Positions 14,414-21,604 of a DNA stretch of 33,830 bases are shown in pieces (within the stretch, counting starts at the first letter, position 1; each line of letters begins with the position of its first letter). Under the pieces are notes generated by a model. That model worked only from the letters and a program-made list of their open reading frames with translations. It was not told where the DNA came from and searched no databases. The stretch is from a virus, in IMG/VR virus record IMGVR_UViG_3300046656_000307, positions 1-33,830 of that record. One strand, 5' to 3'. The position numbers and the translations under genes are program-made.

Positions 14414-15258
14414 TGGCCGTTGGACCGGTGACTGAGGCGAATGGGCGCATCGTGAAGCGCGAGGAAGGCAAACGATTGCCGACCGAAATGCACCAGCTTC
14501 TGGACAAGTTGGCGCCTGAGATTCGCACGGCGCTTCCGAAGCACCTCGACCCTGACCGCATGCTCCGCATCGGGCTTACGGCGCTCTCGGTGAACAACAA
14601 GCTGACGATGTGCACGCCGCAGTCATTCCTCGGCGCCATCGTGCAAGCGTCGCAGCTCGGTCTCGAGGTCAACACGCCACTCGGCCACGCGTACTTGATT
14701 CCGTATGGCACAGAATGCCAGCTGATCATCGGCTACTACGGCATGATGGACCTGGCGCGCCGCAGTGGATTGGTGCGCAGCATCTACGCGCACGCCGTCT
14801 ACGAGGGCGACACGTTCGACTGGACGCTCGGGCTCAACCCAACGTTGAATCACAAGCCAAGCAGCGACGCGAACCGATCAAACAAACCGCTCACGCACGT
14901 GTACGCCGTTGCTAGTTTGGAGAACGGCGAGAAGATTTTCGTGGTCCTGACGTACGCGGAGGTTGAGCGTTTCCGCGCGCGCTCGGCGGGTGGCGGCAAA
15001 TCAGGACCATGGAAAGCTGACTACGAGCCGATGGCTCTCAAGACTGCAGTGCGCCGCTTGTTCCGATGGCTGCCACGATCTGCCGACGTGGCTCGCGCCG
15101 TTGCGTTTGACGAGGCCCCGGAGAGCGGCGCGCTTCAGTTCAGCGCCGCCGATCCTGAAGTTGTGAAAGCGCTATCTGCCCACGGCATAGACGTTGATTG
15201 GGACCAGAAGACCGGCGAGGTTCTCAACGCCGAGCCAGGCGCCGGAGACGCGCCGTAA
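14413..15258 (+). CDS. recT: RecT-family single-strand annealing protein
   Basis: RecT promotes annealing of complementary single strands and acts with the adjacent exonuclease, replacing RecA in phage recombination. The start ATG 14413 shares one base with the exonuclease stop (TGATG). Residues 68-120 carry the family core: TPQSFLGAIVQASQLGLEVN, then PLGHAYLIPYG, QLIIGYYGMMDLARRSG. The later segment GPWKADYEPMALKTAVRRLFRWLP (about 196-219) is the conserved MxxKTxxRxLxxWLP pattern. The tail is acidic (NAEPGAGDAP), as in single-strand binding proteins. Length 281 fits the family. Confidence 0.95.
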   Translation: MAVGPVTEANGRIVKREEGKRLPTEMHQLLDKLAPEIRTALPKHLDPDRMLRIGLTALSVNNKLTMCTPQSFLGAIVQASQLGLEVNTPLGHAYLIPYGTECQLIIGYYGMMDLARRSGLVRSIYAHAVYEGDTFDWTLGLNPTLNHKPSSDANRSNKPLTHVYAVASLENGEKIFVVLTYAEVERFRARSAGGGKSGPWKADYEPMALKTAVRRLFRWLPRSADVARAVAFDEAPESGALQFSAADPEVVKALSAHGIDVDWDQKTGEVLNAEPGAGDAP

Positions 15259-15331
15259 GCCTCTCGAGCGTTCACGATACGAAGGCTGATTTTCGCGCCT
15301 TGTTGGCGCATTGCAAATGGAGTTTCACAAC
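15259..15331 (+). other. leader of the cold-shock gene with a hairpin
   Basis: This 73-base gap contains GCGCC-TTGTT-GGCGC (15295-15309), a five-pair hairpin 22 bases before the cold-shock ATG, and GGAG close to the start. There is no U-run after the stem, so it is not a Rho-independent terminator. TCGAGCG..CACGATA at 15264-15279 is a weak, two-base-expanded relative of the operator at 12301-12314. Confidence 0.35.
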
Positions 15332-15535
15332 ATGTCTCATGGCACCGTGAAGTGGTTCAACGATGACAAGGGCTTCGGTTTCATCGCACGCGATGACGGC
15401 AAGGACGTGTTCGTCCATCACACATCGATCGAGGCTGACGGTTACCGCAGCCTGCCCGAGGGCGCGCATGTCGAATTCGATTCGGTCGACGGCCCGAAGG
15501 GCGAGTTTGCTGCCAACGTGCGGGTGAAGACGTGA
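15332..15535 (+). CDS. cold-shock domain protein
   Basis: The product is a complete single cold-shock domain of 67 residues: [20 protein letters not shown] with RNP1 at KGFGFI (13-18) and RNP2 at VFVHH (26-30), then [14 protein letters not shown]. These proteins bind single-stranded RNA or DNA and melt structures. The ATG at 15332 follows GGAG and gives the standard N-terminus, while the open frame upstream is not conserved. It may help translation or single-strand handling next to RecT. The phage copy is close to bacterial Csp length. Confidence 0.93.
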   Translation: MSHGTVKWFNDDKGFGFIARDDGKDVFVHHTSIEADGYRSLPEGAHVEFDSVDGPKGEFAANVRVKT

Positions 15536-15762
15536 TGCCGAACGACGAGTGGAAATACAAAAGCGGTAAAACAGAGATCGTTATTCGCGCGATTGGAGGT
15601 TTATTTTTCTGGCACGTCACAGACGATCACCCGCTTGCAGATGAGTATGGAGATTGCAGTGGAAAAGCGCACTACGGGATTGACCTTGATGACGCTGTGA
15701 CATGCGCGACAGAAGAACTGTTGCCTGTCGGCGACCCTGAATTCGAGGCCGTTCCATGCTGA
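15535..15762 (+). CDS. hypothetical protein, 75 aa
   Basis: Unrecognised. It starts at ATG 15535, sharing a base with the cold-shock stop (TGATG); a GTG at 15532 is also in frame. The product begins [20 protein letters not shown], a beta-rich start, with GGLFFWHVTDDHP, and ends in an acidic helix (LDDAVTCATEELLPVGDPE). No membrane helix or motif. Confidence 0.6.
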   Translation: MPNDEWKYKSGKTEIVIRAIGGLFFWHVTDDHPLADEYGDCSGKAHYGIDLDDAVTCATEELLPVGDPEFEAVPC

Positions 15763-15983
15763 CCGACGAGCAAATCGAACTGCTTCGCAAACACGTGAAG
15801 CTACCGGTGCGATGCGACAAGAACGGCCTCACGATCCTCGACGCCAACAACGATCGCATCATGGATGTTCGCGGTTGGGGAAGGCTGTCGAAGTTTGGAT
15901 CTCCATGGGCAAAACGCATGCAGAAAATCATCGGCGATGTATTCGCTGAAGCGCTCAACGAGAAGTTTGGAGAAGCGAAGTGA
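15756..15983 (+). CDS. conserved-looking phage protein, 75 aa
   Basis: The product contains DKNGLTILDANNDRIMDVRG, then WGRLSKFGSPWAKRMQKIIG and a final helix. The ILDANxxxIxDVRGWGRL pattern is familiar from small phage proteins near recombination genes, whose function is unknown. It overlaps the preceding gene by seven bases and its stop overlaps a GTG start (GTGA). Confidence 0.65.
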   Translation: MLTDEQIELLRKHVKLPVRCDKNGLTILDANNDRIMDVRGWGRLSKFGSPWAKRMQKIIGDVFAEALNEKFGEAK

Positions 15984-16795
15984 CACTGAACCAACAAGAA
16001 CACGAGCGCCTCGCTACGCTATCAGCCGAGCACCGTGGCTACATCGAGCGCATCCGCGTGCTCGAGGCAGAGCTGAAGGCCGCTAAGACGGTCGTTGCGC
16101 CGATCATCGAGACGCTTATCTCGAAGCAACGTGAGCTGGATGAGCTACTTGAAGAGCCAAGCAGCAAACTTGCGCTGGCAGCTGCGATTGACGCGCGCTG
16201 CAAAGAACTAGAGCGCGTACACGAGCAAGCGCTCAACTCTGCACTAGAGTCTGCCGACTCACTGCGTTTGCAGGTGGCCGACTTCAAGCTGCAAGTAAAA
16301 AGCATGTCCGAGGAAATCAACCGCCTCGACCTGGCCGCGCTCGACGCCAAGCAAGAAGCGTCCGACCTGCGCAAGGAAGTGCACCGCCTGAACGGCGAGC
16401 TTCACGCGCTGCAACTGACAGGCGGCGCTTACGCAGGAGTGAACGCGTCGGAATCCTACTTCGACATCACACGAAAGAACGCAGCGCGAGTAATCCAACA
16501 AGAGTCAGGACTCCTCGTCGAGCCCACTGGCCCGGTAGCCAAACGGACAACCTGGTTGGAGACCAGAGAAGGGTCACCCGAGATCGTGCGAGTGTATGGT
16601 GGCCTTACAGTGGGCGAGGCGCGGGCTCACAAAGTCTATGGAGCCGTGATCAGTAATCATGTCGCTGAAGGTTGGGATTTGAACTCGTCTACGGTTGATT
16701 ACACGGAACAAGAACCGTTCACCGCGACCTACCCTGACGAACGCGTGTACTTGGAACGCGCGATTATGGAAAAAAAGAGAGCGGAGAAACTGTGA
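15980..16795 (+). CDS. long coiled-coil protein, 271 aa
   Basis: Residues about 5 to 145 are nearly continuous charged helix with heptad-like leucines (RIRVLEAELKAAKTVV, KQRELDELLEE, LDLAALDAKQEASDLRKEVH). A C-terminal globular part follows with YGGLTVGEARAHKVYGAVIS and DYTEQEPFTATYPDERVY. The start GTG 15980 overlaps the upstream stop. It is the largest unrecognised protein of the accessory block. A structural or scaffold-like role, or a SMC-like interaction role, would fit but is not shown. Confidence 0.7.
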   Translation: MTLNQQEHERLATLSAEHRGYIERIRVLEAELKAAKTVVAPIIETLISKQRELDELLEEPSSKLALAAAIDARCKELERVHEQALNSALESADSLRLQVADFKLQVKSMSEEINRLDLAALDAKQEASDLRKEVHRLNGELHALQLTGGAYAGVNASESYFDITRKNAARVIQQESGLLVEPTGPVAKRTTWLETREGSPEIVRVYGGLTVGEARAHKVYGAVISNHVAEGWDLNSSTVDYTEQEPFTATYPDERVYLERAIMEKKRAEKL

Positions 16796-17103
16796 TGGAG
16801 CGCGACCACTTCGACCACAAGAATGATGTGATTGCGATGCTTGAGCAGGGCGCGGATTGGTTTCACGAATCTCGCGTGCGCGGGCTAATCGAGCACGTTG
16901 CTTACCTAGAGTCGCGAAGTATTGACATGCTTCTTTGGTGCCCGTCGTGCGGATCTAGACATATCGACGAAGACAAATTTGCGACGACAAGCCATCACAC
17001 GCATGCGTGCCAGAAATGCGGAATGGTCTGGCGTCCTGCAGTTGACCCGACCAGAGGTGTGAGGTTTTTGCCTGGATTCAAGAACGGACTGGAGAAACTG
17101 TGA
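16792..17103 (+). CDS. zinc-ribbon phage protein, 103 aa
   Basis: A clear four-Cys ribbon is present: CPSCGSRHIDEDKF (C50, C53) and CQKCGMVWRPA (C73, C76), with HHTH between. This is the Lar-like phage zinc-ribbon arrangement, often assigned to DNA-modification or restriction alleviation, but here the rest is too short to assign function. The N-terminus is a helix (NDVIAMLEQGADWFHESR). Start GTG 16792 or ATG 16795, both overlapping the coiled-coil gene's stop. Confidence 0.7.
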   Translation: MMERDHFDHKNDVIAMLEQGADWFHESRVRGLIEHVAYLESRSIDMLLWCPSCGSRHIDEDKFATTSHHTHACQKCGMVWRPAVDPTRGVRFLPGFKNGLEKL

Positions 17104-17471
17104 TGACCGACATCCCGACAATCGGTTACCGCCGCGCAGTCACGCTCAGTGCAGACAAGCTAACTCCTGAAGAGCGCGATGTTGTTGATGCGTTACGCGC
17201 GTCGGTTCAGGCGTACTTGAGTGGCAGCATATTGTTCAATCATATAACCGCAAACCAAGCAGAGTTGGCGCTACTCGATCGCCTCGCGCCCGAGCCTGCT
17301 ACCGTGGTTCTCGAAACCGTGTCACCGGGCACATGGCTAGACGCGCACTTGGCAGGCAAGAAGGTTCGCGTTAACGGTGCGTCTTACGATCAACTAACTG
17401 CCCCGACTAGCTTCCCAGGGTCCAGATTCGACAGACATATTCTGTGGCTTGAAGTGGAGGTGTCAGAATGA
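17100..17471 (+). CDS. hypothetical protein, 123 aa
   Basis: Unrecognised. The start is GTG 17100 or ATG 17103 (TGATG overlap). The product has a helical segment KLTPEERDVVDALRASVQAY, then a beta-rich end with TWLDAHLAGKKVRVNGASYD and ILWLEVEVSE. It overlaps the following gene by four bases. No zinc or membrane motif. Confidence 0.6.
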   Translation: MMTDIPTIGYRRAVTLSADKLTPEERDVVDALRASVQAYLSGSILFNHITANQAELALLDRLAPEPATVVLETVSPGTWLDAHLAGKKVRVNGASYDQLTAPTSFPGSRFDRHILWLEVEVSE

Positions 17472-17872
17472 ACAACGCGCCGGTTTTGCGATTCTCCAAA
17501 GACCAGCTTTTGGTCGCACTGCGTGCTCTCCTGCCCATCGCCAAGAAGCAGGACACGGAGGCTATCAAGCAGCACGCGATCGATGAGAAGGCGCATTTGA
17601 AGGCCTTCAAAGAAGCGTGTCGAGATGCGCTCAAATGGGACTATCAGACAGCGTCAAATCGAGGTTTTACCGCTCACGTGCGCGACGGATCGACGCTTTT
17701 CCGCAAGAGTCGCCCGTCATGCCCAATGAAGCGCGAGGACCATCTCAACCGTCTAATCGCGATGGTCGAGCGGTCTGAGCGGAAGCGATACAGCATCTCG
17801 CAAGGTGGCCAAAACCAAGGGCTGTTCTACGAACTCACGCGCGACATGCCCAAAGAGAAAGACGTCTGCTGA
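17468..17872 (+). CDS. hypothetical basic helical protein, 134 aa
   Basis: Unrecognised. It has an N-terminal helical half (FSKDQLLVALRALLPIAKKQ, then HLKAFKEACRDALKWDYQ) and a basic middle (RDGSTLFRKSRPSCPMKRED) that could bind nucleic acid. The C-terminus is KEKDVC. The ATG at 17468 overlaps the previous stop (ATGA). The next gene begins after three bases. Confidence 0.6.
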   Translation: MNNAPVLRFSKDQLLVALRALLPIAKKQDTEAIKQHAIDEKAHLKAFKEACRDALKWDYQTASNRGFTAHVRDGSTLFRKSRPSCPMKREDHLNRLIAMVERSERKRYSISQGGQNQGLFYELTRDMPKEKDVC

Positions 17873-17875
17873 CCA

Positions 17876-18112
17876 ATGGGTTTTTTCTTCCGCCCCCATC
17901 GCCCTCGTCTGGAGCCACTGATAATGGTCCCAGCCCACACGCGCGATGGAAGATCGTGCATCCTTGAGCTCACGCCCACGGAGATAATGGCGCAAGAGTT
18001 GATGGAGGCCACGATACCTCGGGCGCGCGGCAGCGATTGGGAGCGGCTCCTATTCCAACGGCGCTGGTGCGATAGGCTTGAGATTCACTTTTACGTGGAG
18101 GTGGTGAGGTGA
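17876..18112 (+). CDS. hypothetical protein, 78 aa
   Basis: Unrecognised. The product starts MGFFFRPHRPRLEPLIMVPA, then has RDGRSCILELTPTEIMAQEL and a basic C-terminal part (WERLLFQRRWCDRLEIHFYVEVV). Because there is no good ribosome site before ATG 17876, the start could be the internal ATG giving MVPAHTRDG. It is the last gene before an 88-base gap with an operator-like site. Confidence 0.5.
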   Translation: MGFFFRPHRPRLEPLIMVPAHTRDGRSCILELTPTEIMAQELMEATIPRARGSDWERLLFQRRWCDRLEIHFYVEVVR

Positions 18113-18200
18113 ATCACCGTCAAGCCGATTTATCGTGCGTACGATTCGGGACCACGATAACCTGTCTTTAGGTCGTAGCTAGTGACCGAGGGAGACGACG
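18113..18200 (+). promoter_or_regulatory. 88-base gap with shared operator-like site
   Basis: The gap carries ATCGTGCGTACGAT at 18132-18145, the best-matching copy of the site found at 7132 and 12301, plus a half-site CCACGATAACC at 18152-18162. The 15 bases TTTATCGTGCGTACG (18129-18143) are identical to 7129-7143. A promoter for the second half of the rightward operon probably lies here, but no clear -10 box can be fixed. GGGAG precedes the next ATG. Confidence 0.5.
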
Positions 18201-18494
18201 ATGATTGAAGTCATTTGCATGGATGCCAAGGAAACGACTACTGGCGTGAAGTGTGGCATGGATGTTGATGTGCAAGTGATTCTTGCCGATGGCTCCGAGT
18301 TGTACGGTGAGGTCACGCTCGTGCGCGATGAATACGATGGCCAGTGGACCAGCTACGGGCCGTCGGCGGATTACTGGGTGTCCAGCGAGTTATTGAAATC
18401 GCTCAGCGTCGCCGGTCCCGAGACGCTTCGCGTCAGGCTCGATGCCATCCTGACGGCAGCTGCGCAGTCTTGCTACGATACGGTCGGCTCGTGA
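18201..18494 (+). CDS. hypothetical protein, 97 aa
   Basis: Unrecognised. It has a good ribosome site (GAGGGAGACGACG) before ATG 18201, and is the first gene after the operator-bearing gap. The first half is acidic and beta-like (KCGMDVDVQVILADGSELYG, then EVTLVRDEYDGQW), the second helical (PETLRVRLDAILTAAAQSCY). No motif. Its stop overlaps the next GTG. Confidence 0.65.
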   Translation: MIEVICMDAKETTTGVKCGMDVDVQVILADGSELYGEVTLVRDEYDGQWTSYGPSADYWVSSELLKSLSVAGPETLRVRLDAILTAAAQSCYDTVGS

Positions 18495-18628
18495 CCATCG
18501 AAGCCATCAACGCAAACATCACGGTTTTGTCGCGCCGCATCCGATTCGCCGCTCGGGAAGGCCGGTGCACGAAAGACCTGGAACGTCGACGCGACCTCTG
18601 GATCGCGATGCGGGAGAGTGCGAAGTGA
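18491..18628 (+). CDS. small basic helical protein, 45 aa
   Basis: The gene starts at GTG 18491 overlapping the previous stop (GTGA) and ends at 18628, again overlapping the next GTG. The product, starting TIEAINANITVLSRRIRFAA and continuing with EGRCTKDLERRRDLWIAMRE, is helical and Arg-rich. It may bind nucleic acid, but its function is unknown. Confidence 0.55.
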   Translation: MTIEAINANITVLSRRIRFAAREGRCTKDLERRRDLWIAMRESAK

Positions 18629-18750
18629 AGCAGAAAAGCGCGAGAGATAGTTGGACGTATCCACAATGGCTAGAGCTTTGCGCGAAGGCCAAAGAAGCTG
18701 GCATGACGCCTAGCGACTACGTACGCTGTGAGCGGGAGAATGCAAAATGA
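18625..18750 (+). CDS. small protein, 41 aa
   Basis: GTG 18625 opens KQKSARDSWTYPQWLELCAK, then AKEAGMTPSDYVRCERENAK. The WTYPQWLELCAKAKEAGMTPSDYVR pattern resembles the short helical modules often found in phage proteins that bind DNA, but I recognise no family. It overlaps both neighbours by four bases. Confidence 0.55.
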   Translation: MKQKSARDSWTYPQWLELCAKAKEAGMTPSDYVRCERENAK

Positions 18751-19175
18751 TCGGTCCCAAAGAATGCCCGCTGCACCGCGCGGCCCATGCGGCCATCGCG
18801 CACGACAATGACCGTGCAGCGCGCGCTGTGTTCGTCATGATCTTGGACGACGCATCAACGCGCGATTACGACTGGCACGACTGCGACGAGGATGGCCCGT
18901 ACAGCACGATCGCCGGAGAGATTCGCAACGCGGTTGAGCAGCTCATCGAGCTGACAGCTGACGCGGTTGGCGACACTGCGTATCTGCTTCTCGAGCCGCT
19001 CATCGGCGAGGACTTCGCTGTGTCCACCTCGGTCGTGATCGGCAAGCATTTGATCGAAGAGCTCACGACGCACCTGGAGTTTCTGTGCGACGAGACTCGC
19101 GAGCAGGTTGGCGACGCCGAAGCGTATCGCCGCAGCCCGAGCGCGTACCATGGAGTGTCCAATGCCGACTTTTGA
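18747..19175 (+). CDS. hypothetical acidic protein, 142 aa
   Basis: Unrecognised. The product is acidic with His/Asp-rich patches: CPLHRAAHAAIAHDND near the start and RDYDWHDCDEDGPYS in the middle. Long helices follow (AVEQLIELTADAVGD, HLIEELTTHLEFLCD). ATG 18747 overlaps the previous stop (ATGA). Its last codons include the ribosome site of the next gene. A highly acidic, DNA-mimic-like composition is possible but not established. Confidence 0.6.
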   Translation: MIGPKECPLHRAAHAAIAHDNDRAARAVFVMILDDASTRDYDWHDCDEDGPYSTIAGEIRNAVEQLIELTADAVGDTAYLLLEPLIGEDFAVSTSVVIGKHLIEELTTHLEFLCDETREQVGDAEAYRRSPSAYHGVSNADF

Positions 19176-19497
19176 AGTGGGTGACGGCGTCGTATTCGAG
19201 CGAAATGGCATTCTAACTTCTGCGATCGTGAACGAAGTGCATGGCTCGCAGAAGCATCAAGAGAAACCAGGCGTGATGCGCACACTGCTGTCAGTGACAT
19301 GGGGTAATATATTGAGCGTCGTGTGGGACGATCAGGTCATCCGGCATGTGAAGAATGACAGCCGCCAAACGCGCCTCCTGCAAGGCCAGCTCATCTGGCA
19401 GGCGATTGTCGGCGTGATGATGCTCGCGTACTACGCCGAGGAAATGGCCCACCGCGCGCAGTGCAATCGCATGCACGAGCGAGGGTGGAATCTATGA
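19162..19497 (+). CDS. hypothetical protein, 111 aa
   Basis: I chose ATG 19162 because GGAGTG lies five bases upstream, giving MPTFEVGDGVVFERNGILTS, a small beta-barrel-like start. The middle has RTLLSVTWGNILSVVWDDQV, and the C-terminal segment LIWQAIVGVMMLAYYAEEMA is a hydrophobic helix. It overlaps the upstream gene by 14 bases and the following ribbon-helix-helix gene by four. Confidence 0.6.
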   Translation: MPTFEVGDGVVFERNGILTSAIVNEVHGSQKHQEKPGVMRTLLSVTWGNILSVVWDDQVIRHVKNDSRQTRLLQGQLIWQAIVGVMMLAYYAEEMAHRAQCNRMHERGWNL

Positions 19498-19661
19498 CCC
19501 GCAAACTACGAGACGGCGAAGAAGCGATGGTCGAGCGCATCTACGTGCGCGTCACCGATCGCGAGAAGAAGGCGATTCGCAAGTGCGCGCGCCAACTCGG
19601 GATGAGCGTATCAGATTTGACTCGCGAAGCGTTGTTCACGAAACACGGGAAGCTGCCATGA
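19494..19661 (+). CDS. ribbon-helix-helix-like protein, 55 aa
   Basis: The segment VERIYVRVTDREKKAIRKCA followed by RQLGMSVSDLTREALF has the order of ribbon-helix-helix repressors: a short beta strand, a first helix, a turn at G-M-S and a second helix. Such proteins dimerise and bind operators through the strand. The ATG 19494 overlaps the previous stop (ATGA), and its own stop overlaps the TPR gene start. It could regulate this operon or act as an antitoxin-like protein; no toxin is recognised next to it. Confidence 0.7.
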   Translation: MTRKLRDGEEAMVERIYVRVTDREKKAIRKCARQLGMSVSDLTREALFTKHGKLP

Positions 19662-20233
19662 AAGAAGTCGAAACAAACGTCATCAGAGTCGACTTTGTGT
19701 CAGGCCTGCGCGTTAGTGGTGGACCGACCAAAAACAGCGCTTCGCGTGCGTCGAGTGAAGCGCAACGTTGCTACATCGAAGGCTGTAGACTAGACGAGTC
19801 ACCAGCCACATGGGACCGCGCGGCATCCTTGTACGAGCGTGCCATAGATCTCGACAACAATCACGTCAACGCAATCGTCAATCTAGCCAATGTCCACTTT
19901 CGCAGGGACAACAAACGACTCGCGGAACGGTTGTACCTGCAAGCGTTGGACGTCGACAGCGACATACCCGAGGCCAACTACAACCTCGGTTTTCTCGAGT
20001 ACGAACGCGGCAACATGGACGCAGCGGTCGGTCGCTTCGAAGCGACCATCGCCAGCGACCCCGACTTCGCTGACGCCCACTACAATCTGGCCATGGCGCT
20101 TACTGAATCTGGCGAATCGCTAAAATCGGCCCGCCACTGGCGTAGATACATAAAACTAGATCCGCATGGCGCGTGGGCGGATGATGCCCGTAGACGCCTG
20201 AGACTCTCGATACAGGATGGAAGCCATGACTGA
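19658..20233 (+). CDS. tetratricopeptide-repeat protein, 191 aa
   Basis: After a short N-terminal region (VIRVDFVSGLR) come four TPR units at about 35-68, 69-102, 103-136 and 137-170. Each has the W/L-G-Y-A-F-A-P type spacing, seen in ATWDRAASLYERAIDLDNNH, NLANVHFRRDNKRLAERLY, NYNLGFLEYERGNMDAAVG and HYNLAMALTESGESLKSAR. TPRs bind partner proteins. There is no signal peptide or catalytic domain, so a cytoplasmic interaction role is likely. TPR proteins are unusual in phage accessory blocks. It overlaps the ribbon-helix-helix gene (ATGA) and the next gene by eight bases. Confidence 0.88.
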   Translation: MKEVETNVIRVDFVSGLRVSGGPTKNSASRASSEAQRCYIEGCRLDESPATWDRAASLYERAIDLDNNHVNAIVNLANVHFRRDNKRLAERLYLQALDVDSDIPEANYNLGFLEYERGNMDAAVGRFEATIASDPDFADAHYNLAMALTESGESLKSARHWRRYIKLDPHGAWADDARRRLRLSIQDGSHD

Positions 20234-20588
20234 CGAAAAAATCACAACCTCGGGAGACACCGAAGGCACTGCGTATCCATGGTGGGCAATCGTCGACCCG
20301 CGACTAGGAATCATCCGAAAGGATGGATGCGTTCACGCGGTTGCTGACATGATCACGGGCCCGTTCTTCTCACGCGCATCAGCCGATGAAGCCCTCTCAC
20401 GCTGCCGCTACAACTACGGTACGCACGCGGCGGTCTACTGCTTCAGCGGACACAAGTCGTGGGACTACCGCGATCGCATTGAAGCGGCACGATCGGCGGT
20501 CCCGCCTCAATGGCAAGAGGCCAACGAGCTTCGCGATAGTCAGATCATCAGCGGCGCGCGCCAAACGCATGAGCCCGAGGCATTCTGA
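20226..20588 (+). CDS. hypothetical protein, 120 aa
   Basis: Unrecognised. The ATG at 20226 lies inside the TPR gene's end, after GGATGGAAG; an upstream ATG at 20217 is also possible. The product has PWWAIVDPRLGIIRKDGCVH, a patch GPFFSRASADEALSRCRYN and YCFSGHKSWDYRDR, aromatic-rich and probably globular. The stop shares a base with the next ATG (TGATG). Confidence 0.6.
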   Translation: MTDEKITTSGDTEGTAYPWWAIVDPRLGIIRKDGCVHAVADMITGPFFSRASADEALSRCRYNYGTHAAVYCFSGHKSWDYRDRIEAARSAVPPQWQEANELRDSQIISGARQTHEPEAF

Positions 20589-20647
20589 TGAGTGATCGTG
20601 ATTTCTGCGAAGGCAATAACCGGTGGCTCAACGGAGGCAAAAAATGA
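20588..20647 (+). CDS. tiny ORF, 19 aa
   Basis: ATG 20588 overlaps the previous stop and reads MSDRDFCEGNNRWLNGGKK before a stop that overlaps the next ATG (20644). The last codons encode GGAGG, the ribosome site for the next gene. It could be a real micro-peptide or just coupled leader sequence that delivers ribosomes to the next gene. Support is only positional. Confidence 0.3.
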   Translation: MSDRDFCEGNNRWLNGGKK

Positions 20648-21123
20648 CCGATTCGGTATTTCACGACTGCGATCTATTCGTGATTGGCGAACAAGAATCG
20701 TTTCGCCACACAAGCCCGATCGACGCATTGGTCGAGTGGATAGGCGACGTCTACGGTCCCGACGTGGTCATCGATGACATCAACTACGCATGCGTAGTCG
20801 TCGGATATAAACGACGCGTCGTCTCATATGAAGAGATGCGATCGTGGGCCAAAGACTTGGCGTTCAATCTCATAGAGAAGTTCGATGAAGAGTATGGGCC
20901 GAGCGACGAGTGCGGCCAGCCAAGCACTAACGCGCACGCGATCGAAGAGTTGATGCTGCCAGCCGTCAAGTCGTTCGTGGCCGGTCAGAAGGTCTGGCAA
21001 TGCGAGCGCTTTGCCGAGAAGGTTTACACATCCGAGATGATTCGCGCGGCGATGACTGACAGCGTGATGCGTCGCGATGCGGCGAGCATCCACGCTGCAT
21101 ACGGCGCGAAGGGAGATTTCTGA
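20644..21123 (+). CDS. hypothetical protein, 159 aa
   Basis: Unrecognised. The ATG 20644 follows GGAGG by six bases. The product has an acidic N-terminal half (DALVEWIGDVYGPDVVIDDI), a helix SYEEMRSWAKDLAFNLIEKF, and a second helix-rich half (AEKVYTSEMIRAAMTDSVMR). A Cys and His appear but no zinc pattern. The stop overlaps the next ATG (TGATG). Confidence 0.65.
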   Translation: MTDSVFHDCDLFVIGEQESFRHTSPIDALVEWIGDVYGPDVVIDDINYACVVVGYKRRVVSYEEMRSWAKDLAFNLIEKFDEEYGPSDECGQPSTNAHAIEELMLPAVKSFVAGQKVWQCERFAEKVYTSEMIRAAMTDSVMRRDAASIHAAYGAKGDF

Positions 21124-21434
21124 TGACCACGCGATCGCGCACAAAAACAGAGCACGCTGGCGCCAAGAATGGTGGCGGCTATTGGGGCAAACGCGAAGAT
21201 GCCAAGCGTGTGAGCAACAAGAAGCGCCGCGAAGATGGGAAGAGCGAAGTCGGAGAGCAGGTGCAGATCGAAGGCATCCCGTTCGATTCGTTCTTCGTTG
21301 TCTCGGAAAAAATCGCGAACGACTACAGCGCCATCATCACCGCGTTAGGTCACGAGCTGAAGCGACAAGAAGACAAGCGCTCGAAGGCCATCGCGAAGAA
21401 AACGAAGCGCGACGCAAGGAAGGTTGTAAAATGA
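21123..21434 (+). CDS. basic Lys/Arg-rich protein, 103 aa
   Basis: The ends are strongly basic (TTRSRTKTEHAGAKNGGGYW, KRSKAIAKKTKRDARKVVK) around a globular middle, VQIEGIPFDSFFVVSEKIAN. This suggests RNA or DNA binding. No family recognised. ATG 21123 shares a base with the previous stop, and the stop overlaps the next start. Confidence 0.6.
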   Translation: MTTRSRTKTEHAGAKNGGGYWGKREDAKRVSNKKRREDGKSEVGEQVQIEGIPFDSFFVVSEKIANDYSAIITALGHELKRQEDKRSKAIAKKTKRDARKVVK

Positions 21435-21604
21435 AGCGGTTCATTTACGAGCACGATATCTTGACAGATCGTGAACGCGAAGTGTTCGAACGCGTGCGTG
21501 CTAGTTTTCTCGTCAAGATGACGAACGCAGACGCGCAGGAGCTGTTCTTCATCGTGGATCGGCTTCGAAAAGAAGCGTTTCTGAAGAGCGAAGGTAAGAT
21601 GTGA
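21431..21604 (+). CDS. hypothetical protein, 57 aa
   Basis: Unrecognised. Product MKRFIYEHDILTDREREVFE, then RVRASFLVKMTNADAQELFF and a helix to the end. The first half has the LTDREREV pattern common at the start of helix-turn-helix domains (for example LuxR-type), but the rest does not continue that fold. ATG 21431 overlaps the previous stop (ATGA). Confidence 0.6.
   Translation: MKRFIYEHDILTDREREVFERVRASFLVKMTNADAQELFFIVDRLRKEAFLKSEGKM

Noticed and set aside
15295-15309. Rho-independent terminator after recT
   Set aside because: The stem is only five pairs and no U-run follows on either strand.
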